Both the position numbers and the translations under genes were made by a program. Below the pieces are notes generated by a model. It saw nothing but the letters and a program-made list of their open reading frames with translations, was not told the origin of the DNA and did not search any database. From Clostridium porci (GTDB taxonomy: Bacteria; Bacillota; Clostridia; Lachnospirales; Lachnospiraceae): DNA of 64,000 nucleotides. Positions 22,342 to 29,907 of the stretch are shown piece by piece (the stretch's first letter is position 1; each line of letters opens with the position of its first letter). Location of the stretch: NCBI RefSeq assembly GCF_009696375.1, contig NZ_VUMD01000013.1, positions 1 through 64,000 on the forward strand. The letters run 5' to 3'.

Positions 22342-23280
22342 ATGGATATTATAAGTTCTCTGCATGGGATGGGGCCTGCCCTTTTGGATGCAACAGGCCA
22401 GGGTGTTCTTTGGGGGATAATGGTGCTGGGCGTATATATTACATACAAGCTGCTGGACATTGCAGACTTGACGGTGGACGGAAGCTTTGCCCTGGGAGGC
22501 TGCGTCTGTGCCGTTCTTATTTCGAAGGAGGTCAGTCCTGCCGGCGCCCTGCTTCTGGCTGCCCTGGCAGGTATGGCGGCTGGCTTTGTGACGGGCATCC
22601 TTCATACTGTATTTGAGATTCCTTCCATTCTGGCGGGAATACTGACCCAAATCTCGCTCTGGTCCATCAATCTTTGGATTATGGGAGACAAGAGCAATGT
22701 CTCTCTCTTAAAGGTGAATACGGTTATGAAGCAGCTGTCTTACATGACGGGGCTGACGGAATCCCAAGCCTCTCAGCTTGTAGGCGTTTTTACGGCGTTG
22801 GCGGCGGTAGCGCTTCTTTACTGGTTTTTTGGAACGGAAATCGGCTGTGCCCTCAGAGCTACGGGCAATAATGAGGATATGATCCGCGCTCTGGGAGTGA
22901 ATACCGGCTTGACCAAGCTGCTGGCTTTGGGGCTAAGCAATGCTCTCGTAGGTCTTTCCGGCGCTCTGGTATGCCAGAGCCAGAATTATGCGGATATCCA
23001 GATGGGTACGGGAGCGATTGTAATCGGCCTGGCGGCTATTGTGATCGGAGAGGTGCTCTTTGGATGGATGCGAAACTTTGCGTGCAAGCTGGTTGCGGCA
23101 GTCGTTGGTTCGGTTATCTATTTTGCCATTCGCGCGGTGGTAATACAGCTGGGTATGAAGCCGAATTATATGAAGCTTCTCTCTGCGGTAATTGTGGCCC
23201 TGGCTTTGTGCATACCTGTGGCAGTAAATAAATTAACGGCTTATAAATCATATTCAGAAAGAGGGGAAGAGCAGTGCTGA
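22342..23280 (+). CDS. ABC transporter permease (TrpY-type)
   Basis: 312 residues with about eight membrane segments. TYKLLDIADLTVDGSFALG near residue 34 and CALRATGNNEDMIRALGVNT in the cytoplasmic loop are typical of permeases paired with TrpX-like binding proteins. GGAGG precedes ATG 22,342. Its stop overlaps the ATPase start by 7 bases. The role is to form the membrane channel of the importer. Confidence 0.88.
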   Translation: MDIISSLHGMGPALLDATGQGVLWGIMVLGVYITYKLLDIADLTVDGSFALGGCVCAVLISKEVSPAGALLLAALAGMAAGFVTGILHTVFEIPSILAGILTQISLWSINLWIMGDKSNVSLLKVNTVMKQLSYMTGLTESQASQLVGVFTALAAVALLYWFFGTEIGCALRATGNNEDMIRALGVNTGLTKLLALGLSNALVGLSGALVCQSQNYADIQMGTGAIVIGLAAIVIGEVLFGWMRNFACKLVAAVVGSVIYFAIRAVVIQLGMKPNYMKLLSAVIVALALCIPVAVNKLTAYKSYSERGEEQC

Positions 23281-24071
23281 TTCTGAGCAATGTAAAAAAG
23301 ACCTTTAACAAAGGCACTATCAATGAAAAAAAAGCCTTAAACGGCATCAGTCTGACCTTGAATGAGGGAGATTTCGTTACCATTATCGGCGGAAACGGGG
23401 CAGGAAAGTCCACAATGCTGAATATGATTGCGGGGGTTTACCCCATTGATTCGGGCAGGATTGAGATTGACGGGGTCAATATTTCCAGACAGCCGGAGTA
23501 CAGGCGGGCCAAGTACATCGGGCGTGTGTTTCAGGATCCCATGAAGGGAACGGCAGCAGGGATGGAGATTCAGGAAAATATGGCGCTGGCCTTTAGAAGG
23601 GGACGTTTAAGAGGTTTAGGCTGGGGAATCACAGCAAAGGAGAAGGATTATTACCGGGATTTGCTGACCCGGCTGGGGCTGGGGCTGCAGACCCGCATGA
23701 CCAGCAAGGTAGGGCTTCTCTCCGGCGGACAGAGACAGGCTCTTACCCTTCTTATGGCAACCATCCAGAAGCCCAGGCTGCTGCTTCTGGACGAGCATAC
23801 GGCAGCCCTGGATCCCCAGACGGCCAGGAAGGTGTTGGACTTAACCAATGAGATGGTGACGGAGCAGAAGCTGACAGCTCTTATGGTTACTCATAATATG
23901 AAGGATGCCATTCAAATTGGAAATCGTCTGATTATGATGAATAACGGCCGGATTATCTATGACGTATCGGGAGAGGAAAAGAGAAAGCTTACAGTAGAGG
24001 CGCTTTTGAGAAAGTTTGCGCAGGCCAGCGGAGAAGAGCTGGCTAATGACCGTATGATGCTGTCAAAATAG
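23274..24071 (+). CDS. ABC transporter ATP-binding protein (TrpZ-type)
   Basis: 265 residues from GTG 23,274, which overlaps the permease stop; AGAGGGGAAG provides the ribosome site. Walker A GGNGAGKST near residue 38, signature LLSGGQRQAL, Walker B LLLLDEHTAALDP and switch His in MVTHNM are all present. It energises the importer with the two upstream genes. Confidence 0.93.
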   Translation: MLILSNVKKTFNKGTINEKKALNGISLTLNEGDFVTIIGGNGAGKSTMLNMIAGVYPIDSGRIEIDGVNISRQPEYRRAKYIGRVFQDPMKGTAAGMEIQENMALAFRRGRLRGLGWGITAKEKDYYRDLLTRLGLGLQTRMTSKVGLLSGGQRQALTLLMATIQKPRLLLLDEHTAALDPQTARKVLDLTNEMVTEQKLTALMVTHNMKDAIQIGNRLIMMNNGRIIYDVSGEEKRKLTVEALLRKFAQASGEELANDRMMLSK

Positions 24072-24180
24072 GCTTAACGTAAATTTAATAATTTTTTTAC
24101 ATTTTGTAATATGGTTTTATGGTATACTTTACGCTGTATAGCTATTTGTGTGCAATAATGAGTTGGAGACGATACATAGT

Positions 24181-25812
24181 ATGTTTGATGGTAATAAGCA
24201 CTATCTGTCTAGGCTTAACAAAGCTAGAAGAAAACGCAATCAGAGATTTGATCCCCGGTATGCGATTTTGCTTTTAGGCGCTTTTTTGCTGGTTGGTATT
24301 GTTATAGTAGGCGCTCAGGCATTGAAAAAGCCAGTGTCAGGAAAGGCTGCGGCTTCTCCGGCAGAGGCCCGATCCAACGGGACGGGAGCCGCTTCATTCA
24401 AAGGACAGCCAAAGACCCTTTCGCCAGAGGAGGAGGCGGCCCGCAAAGAAGCACAGGAGAAGCAGGCGGTTATAGATTCGTACAGCAATCTGGGGATTGT
24501 ACAGGTCTCAGGATACTTAAATATCCGCGAAACTCCCAGCATAGATGGAAAGATTACCGGCAAGCTGTCAGGGGACGGAGCCTGTGAGATTCTGAGCACG
24601 GAAGGTGATTGGTCTCATATCACCTCAGGCGGTGTGGAGGGATATATCAGCAACCAGTATCTATTGACAGGGGCTGAGGCGAAGCTGAAGGCAGGGGAGC
24701 TGGTAAAGAAAAGGGCCATTGTTACTGCAGATAATCTGAATATTCGCCAGGAGCCGGCTTTGGACCCGGGAAATGTTATCGGACAGGCCCTTCTGGGAGA
24801 GCGCTATGTGGTGGTAAGTCAGAAGGAGGGCTGGATTCAGATAGAGGAAGGCTGGATTTCCGCTGATTATGCCAATGTGGACTGGGCGCTTAATGAAGGA
24901 CGTAAGCTGGATAAGAAGGCTATGGCGATCAACCAGTATAACAACCTGGTTATATCTAAGGTAAATAACTATCTGAATGTGCGTGAGGAGCCCAAGCCTG
25001 ACGGTAAGATTATCGGCAAAATGACAAGTAAGGCAGGAGGTGAGATTCTGGAAACCCTGGACGGCTGGTATAAGATTAAATCAGGTCCGATTATCGGATA
25101 CATTACATCAGATCCTCAGTATACGGCTACCGGACAGGAGGCCAGGGATATTGCCATGGAGACGGCCTCTCTTCGGGCGGTGATCAACACGGATGTGCTG
25201 AATGTACGGACAGAGCCCAGTACGGACGCCAAGGTATGGACCCAGATTGTCAAGGACGAGCGATACCCGGTTCTGGCCCAGCTGGACGGCTGGGTGGAGA
25301 TTGAGCTGGACAGCATTGATGAAGAGGATGGAAGCACGGCGGATAAGGCTTACATTTCCACCCGTGATAATAACGTGGATGTACGCTATGCTCTTAACGA
25401 AGCCATCAAGTTCTCTCCTGCTGAGATCGCGGCCAGCAATGCGGCGTCCCGCCGTTCCAAGATTGTAAACTATGCTCTTCAGTTCGTAGGAAACCCATAT
25501 GTGTGGGGCGGAACCAGCCTTACAAAAGGAGCGGACTGTTCTGGATTTACGATGAAGGTTATGCAGAACTTCGGCGTATCCCTGCCTCATTATTCAGGCG
25601 CTCAGGCCAAGATGGGAAAGGCCGTGAAGTCCTCGGAAATGAGACCTGGCGATCTGATTTTCTACGCAAACAGCAGTGGTACGGTGAATCACGTTGCTTT
25701 GTATATCGGCAATGGACAGATTGTACATGCAGCCAGCCGCAAGAGTGGTATCAAGATCTCCGCCTGGAATTACAGGTCGCCTGTGGCTATCAGAAATGTA
25801 TTAGGCGATTAG
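24181..25812 (+). CDS. SH3-domain NlpC/P60 cell-wall endopeptidase
   Basis: 543 residues from ATG 24,181. A GTG at 24,148 gives 11 more residues but sits only 20 bases after the TATACT -10 box, with no ribosome site. A basic cytosolic start and one membrane helix (AILLLGAFLLVGIVIVGA) come first. Four bacterial SH3 repeats follow, marked by YLNIRE, NLNIRQ, YLNVRE and VLNVRT. The C-terminal NlpC/P60 domain has catalytic Cys in GADCSGFTMK and His in VNHVALYIGNG. It probably cleaves peptidoglycan stem peptides outside the membrane. A strong terminator follows, so it is a single-gene unit. Confidence 0.9.
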   Translation: MFDGNKHYLSRLNKARRKRNQRFDPRYAILLLGAFLLVGIVIVGAQALKKPVSGKAAASPAEARSNGTGAASFKGQPKTLSPEEEAARKEAQEKQAVIDSYSNLGIVQVSGYLNIRETPSIDGKITGKLSGDGACEILSTEGDWSHITSGGVEGYISNQYLLTGAEAKLKAGELVKKRAIVTADNLNIRQEPALDPGNVIGQALLGERYVVVSQKEGWIQIEEGWISADYANVDWALNEGRKLDKKAMAINQYNNLVISKVNNYLNVREEPKPDGKIIGKMTSKAGGEILETLDGWYKIKSGPIIGYITSDPQYTATGQEARDIAMETASLRAVINTDVLNVRTEPSTDAKVWTQIVKDERYPVLAQLDGWVEIELDSIDEEDGSTADKAYISTRDNNVDVRYALNEAIKFSPAEIAASNAASRRSKIVNYALQFVGNPYVWGGTSLTKGADCSGFTMKVMQNFGVSLPHYSGAQAKMGKAVKSSEMRPGDLIFYANSSGTVNHVALYIGNGQIVHAASRKSGIKISAWNYRSPVAIRNVLGD

Positions 25813-25824
25813 ATTGAAATTTAA

Positions 25825-25858
25825 AACCGGTCAGCAGAATTTGCTGGCCGGTTTTTTT
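25825..25858 (+). terminator. Intrinsic terminator
   Basis: AACCGGTCAGC pairs with GCTGGCCGGTT (one wobble) over a 7-base loop, followed by a run of seven T. Confidence 0.9.
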
Positions 25859-26369
25859 AGCGGTAAAAACATGGCCCTAATCCAGCAGGGGCAAGTCCTG
25901 CTCTGGGTATTACGGCTCAGTGTAACAAAGGGTATCTGAAGGATTGAAATCACATATAAAGCACTTGTTGCGTATATCGTTTGCAGCCGTTTGTAAGCCC
26001 TTGGTTATATTACAAGATGACGGATAAATTGGGTTTTATTTAATATAAAATGTGCATTAGTGAGATAATAGAAAAAGCGATTCTGATTTTTATTCTATAT
26101 TTTTGAAATTAAAGTTATATTTCATACTATAAAATAGTATAATTATACTAATACCTGTGTTGTGTGGAATCGGGACATGCAGTACATGTAAATTACATTC
26201 GTTTTTCGCTGGCTGATACGATTTTTATGGATCAATACCATCAGAGATTGGAGGTGTATAAAAGGCCGGATTGGTTTATACTGCGGCGGATTTGCGATCA
26301 GTATCCTGATTCTCGCAATCAACGGGAAGGAAGCAATAAAAAAATCAGAATCGTTTAGGAGAGGATAGA
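25859..26369. other. 511-base AT-rich intergenic region upstream of the fucosidase
   Basis: I see no supportable gene. It contains the palindromes ATACTAT-AAA-ATAGTAT (26,124-26,140) and the overlapping GTATAATTATAC (26,137-26,148). A 64-codon GTG-started frame at 26,164-26,358 lacks a ribosome site and recognisable features. Confidence 0.5.
26124..26148. promoter_or_regulatory. Overlapping palindromes, candidate operator
   Basis: ATACTAT-AAA-ATAGTAT is a perfect 7-base inverted repeat, and GTATAATTATAC overlaps its right arm. Located 222 bases before the fucosidase start, near TATAAT-like sequence. A sugar-responsive repressor site is possible. Confidence 0.4.
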
Positions 26370-28844
26370 ATGTATGAGAAGTATTTGAACAAAAAAAGGT
26401 TAATACTGCTTTTGACAGGGGTAATTACAGCTTCAGCCTTTTCTGGCACAGGCAGTATGGCGCAGGTATCGGACGAGGGTGTTTCCTGGCTTTCCGATAT
26501 GGAGTTAAGCCAGGGAGAAGGCGCACCTCCGCAGGCAGATACGGTTTTACCGGATGATAATCAGTATAAGTACCAGAAGGATGAGCTTGCGGCTTTTTGC
26601 CATTTCGGACCCAATACCTTTAATGAGGTGGAGTGGGGAGAGGCCTATGGAGATAAGTCTCCAAATGAAATCTTTCGCTTAAAAGACAGCTTTGATGCAA
26701 AAACCTTAGTTCAGACGCTTAAGGAGGCTGGCTTTAAAAAATTGATTGTAACAGCGAAGCACCATGACGGATTTTGTATCTGGGCAAGTGACAGCACAAC
26801 CTATGATGTTGCGGCTACGGACTATAAAAACGGAAATGGAGATGTGCTAGCGGAAATATCAGCAGCATGTACAGAGGCAAATATGGATATGGGGCTTTAC
26901 CTTTCGCCCTGGGATATTCATGACAGCAGCTACGGATATAAAGACCAGAACGGCAACGTCCTGGTAAAAACCGTTGAGAGGAATGGAACGAAAGAAAACG
27001 TCCCCATTGACGGGCTGAACTGGGAGCAGGTTCGGGAGCGGGACGCAAAGGATTATAATGAATTTTACAACACGCAGCTTACAGAGATTCTTTCCAATGA
27101 TAAGTATGGTAATAACGGAAAGTTCGTAGAGGTCTGGATGGACGGAGCGAAAGGCTCTGGCAGTAATTACCAGGAATACGATTTCAAGAAATGGTTTGAG
27201 ACGATTCAGAAGTATGAGGGTAAGGGTGTTGGGGGCCGCACAGCCAACTGCATGCTTTTTGGAGCGGATAGCTACACCACTGTACGCTGGATAGGCAATG
27301 AAAAGGGATATGCAGCGAAGAATACCTGGGCGAAATCCACTGCGGATCCCAATGGCAGCGGAAAGAATAACGCTGGAACAATCAATAGTTATAATCAAGA
27401 TGGATTTACAGTCGGATCTGAAACGGGCAATCAGTGGACCGTTCCGGAAGCGGATGCACGCATCACCTCTGGCTGGTTTTGGGGAAATAATAAAAAAACA
27501 CCGAAAACCGTTAAGGAGTTAGGAGATATGTATTTTAACTCCGTAGGCAATAATGCCACTCTGCTGCTGAATATCCCGCCAAACGACAAGGGGAAGGTGG
27601 AACCTGCAATTTTAGAGCGTGTCACAGAATTTGGGGAGAATGTTAAGAATACATTTAAGACCAATTTGGCAAAGGATGAGGCAGCCAGCATAAAGGCATC
27701 CTCTGTAAGAGGGAACGTCAGGCAGTTCAAGCCTGGCAACGTCATTGACGGCAGGGATGACACCTATTGGACTACCCCAGATGGAACAAGGGAGGGAAGC
27801 CTTTTGATCGATCTTGGAGCGGAAAAGACATTTGATGTGGTATCTGTCGAAGAAGCGATCCAGTTTGGGCAGAGAATTAATAGCTATAGGGTAGAATACC
27901 GAAAGGGGACAAGAGGACCCTGGATGCTTATGGATAGCGGACAAACCATCGGAGCAAAGCGGCTGTGCAGAAGCGATGTCCTTAAGGCCCGGCAGATTAA
28001 GATTACAGTAAGCACACCAGAGGGAAAGGTGCCTGTGCTGAGCGAGGTTGGAGTATATAAAGCCACCAGAGAATTTGAGAAAGAGACGGTTGTAACCGCA
28101 GGAATGGATTTTATTGATATTACAGACGAATTGGAAACGGATAAAGCTGACGCAATAGGCTTTCAGGTTCAGTCGGGCACATGGACGCAGGAGTATGGGT
28201 CTAATTTTGCCGGTGGCACAAGCAAATGGGCCAACCCTTCGGCAAAGCTGACGCTCAAATTCCACGGCTCTAAGGTATATCTTTTAGGCACGCTGGACCC
28301 AGGGCATGGAAAGGCAGAAATCCAGATAGACGGCAAAGCCCCGGTCACTGTGAATACGAGGTCTGAAAAACGGAAAACCGGGCAGAGATGGTTTGAGTCA
28401 GGAGATTTAGAGGATGGAAATCATACCTTGACTTTGACTGTAAAAGATGGGCCAATCGGCATTGATGGAGCGATGGTGATCAACAATGGAGGAAAAGGAA
28501 TGATTGGCCTGGAGCAAAGCTCCTATACTATGAATGAAGATGAGACCAGGGATGTAAAAATCATACGTGTAGGCGGTACAACCGGTAAAGTTACGGCAAA
28601 ACTGGAGCCAAATCCGGGGAATGCTGTTCAGGGATCGTATAATACCGAGCTGATTACAAAGGTGGTTTTAGAGGATGGTGAATCGGAAGCCACAGCACAG
28701 GTGCAGACAAAGAGAAATACAGATAAAACCGGGAATGAATGGTTTACAGTTGAGCTTACAGAGCCAAGCGAGGATTTAATACTTGGACTGAACCAAACAG
28801 CAAAAATTACCATCAAGGATATGGAGAGCGGAGGAGGAGAATAA
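26370..28844 (+). CDS. Secreted alpha-L-fucosidase (GH29) with accessory domains
   Basis: 824 residues. The signal peptide runs to SMA-Q near residue 32. The GH29 catalytic domain has FCHFGPNTFNEVEWG, AKHHDGFCIW and the nucleophile Asp in EVWMDGAKG near residue 258. A discoidin/CBM32-like domain follows at about 440-570 (VIDGRDDTYWTTPDG). Next come another beta-sandwich (about 580-710) and a Calx-beta-like module (SSYTMNEDETRDVKIIRVGG). The enzyme removes terminal fucose from host or dietary glycans outside the cell. No sortase motif or membrane anchor is visible at the C-terminus, so it may be fully secreted. GAGGATAG precedes the ATG. Confidence 0.9.
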   Translation: MYEKYLNKKRLILLLTGVITASAFSGTGSMAQVSDEGVSWLSDMELSQGEGAPPQADTVLPDDNQYKYQKDELAAFCHFGPNTFNEVEWGEAYGDKSPNEIFRLKDSFDAKTLVQTLKEAGFKKLIVTAKHHDGFCIWASDSTTYDVAATDYKNGNGDVLAEISAACTEANMDMGLYLSPWDIHDSSYGYKDQNGNVLVKTVERNGTKENVPIDGLNWEQVRERDAKDYNEFYNTQLTEILSNDKYGNNGKFVEVWMDGAKGSGSNYQEYDFKKWFETIQKYEGKGVGGRTANCMLFGADSYTTVRWIGNEKGYAAKNTWAKSTADPNGSGKNNAGTINSYNQDGFTVGSETGNQWTVPEADARITSGWFWGNNKKTPKTVKELGDMYFNSVGNNATLLLNIPPNDKGKVEPAILERVTEFGENVKNTFKTNLAKDEAASIKASSVRGNVRQFKPGNVIDGRDDTYWTTPDGTREGSLLIDLGAEKTFDVVSVEEAIQFGQRINSYRVEYRKGTRGPWMLMDSGQTIGAKRLCRSDVLKARQIKITVSTPEGKVPVLSEVGVYKATREFEKETVVTAGMDFIDITDELETDKADAIGFQVQSGTWTQEYGSNFAGGTSKWANPSAKLTLKFHGSKVYLLGTLDPGHGKAEIQIDGKAPVTVNTRSEKRKTGQRWFESGDLEDGNHTLTLTVKDGPIGIDGAMVINNGGKGMIGLEQSSYTMNEDETRDVKIIRVGGTTGKVTAKLEPNPGNAVQGSYNTELITKVVLEDGESEATAQVQTKRNTDKTGNEWFTVELTEPSEDLILGLNQTAKITIKDMESGGGE

Positions 28845-28971
28845 GCAGCTAGCGACATTCTCTGAGATACATAAATGTATAATTTGCTTCCCTTGGAACA
28901 GACTAACCTTAAAATAAATGAAACGGATTCCATTGTATTTATTATGAGAACCGGGAAAGGGAGGTCTGGAT

Positions 28972-29739
28972 ATGGGACAGGGAAAGAATGGAAAGAAGAA
29001 TAAGTGGCAGACGGATCAGTTGGAAAATCAGGATGACGAGGCAAAGAAGGTAGAGAAGGAAATCCAGGAAAAGGAGGATTCCCAGATGGAGGAATACGGC
29101 CAGATGACCCTGGAGGAAAACCAGAAGCAGAGAAAGATTCACCTGATTACCATTATCGGCGAGGTGGAGGGACATGAAAATGCCTCAGGAAGCAGCAAGA
29201 CCACCAAGTATGACCATGTGTTGCCGAAGCTGGCCCAGATTGAAGATGATGACAGTGTGGATGGACTTTTGGTGCTTCTGAATACTTCGGGAGGAGATGT
29301 GGACGCAGGTCTGGCGATTGCAGAGATGATCGCGTCCTTAAGCCTTCCTACGGTATCCCTTGTGCTGGGAGGCAGCCACTCTATCGGTGTGCCTCTGGCT
29401 GTGTCTGCCAATTATTCCTTTATAGTGCCTTCTGGAACGATGATGATTCATCCGGTGCGGATGACCGGCATGGTGATTGGAACGGCACAGACCTATGAGT
29501 ATTTTGAGATGATTCAGGATCGGATTCTTACCTTTGTGGCCTCCCATGCGGATATTGCTTATGATCAGCTAAAAGCCCTGATGCACAACACCAAGATGCT
29601 GACCAGAGATTTGGGCACCGTGCTGGTGGGAGAGCAGGCTGTGGAGGCCGGGCTCATTAATCAGGTGGGAGGCATCAAAGAGGCTTTGGGTAAGCTGTAT
29701 CAAATGATTGATGAGAGAAAGAGAGGAAACGGCCGCTGA
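28972..29739 (+). CDS. ClpP-class serine protease TepA-like
   Basis: 255 residues. A charged N-terminal 50 residues precede a ClpP fold: LITIIGEVEGHE, LLVLLNTSGGDVDAGLAIAE, catalytic Ser in GGSHSIGVPLA and His in MMIHPVRM. This pattern matches TepA (YmfB), a ClpP-like protease linked to protein export and next to ftsK/spoIIIE in many Firmicutes, as here. GGGAGG precedes ATG 28,972. Confidence 0.85.
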   Translation: MGQGKNGKKNKWQTDQLENQDDEAKKVEKEIQEKEDSQMEEYGQMTLEENQKQRKIHLITIIGEVEGHENASGSSKTTKYDHVLPKLAQIEDDDSVDGLLVLLNTSGGDVDAGLAIAEMIASLSLPTVSLVLGGSHSIGVPLAVSANYSFIVPSGTMMIHPVRMTGMVIGTAQTYEYFEMIQDRILTFVASHADIAYDQLKALMHNTKMLTRDLGTVLVGEQAVEAGLINQVGGIKEALGKLYQMIDERKRGNGR

Positions 29740-29795
29740 TAATATGAGCCTGCGCCCTTGAACGGAACAGAGGGAAGATTTTTAGAGCGTTAACA

Positions 29796-29824
29796 TTGCA
29801 ATTCCTTTCAATTTTTTGTATACT
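29796..29824 (+). promoter_or_regulatory. Sigma-A promoter upstream of ftsK
   Basis: -35 TTGCAA (29796-29801), 17-base spacer, -10 TATACT (29819-29824), in the 168-base gap between tepA and ftsK. Confidence 0.6.
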
Positions 29825-29907
29825 TATTATGATTAGGCGCTGAAGTCGCGAGGGAAGGAGGCGTCTGAAGAGAAAGATTTGAAAGAGAATGACAGGGGGC
29901 TATACAG

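Noticed and set aside
26164-26358. Possible 64-residue gene upstream of the fucosidase
   Set aside because: GTG start without a ribosome site and no recognisable features.
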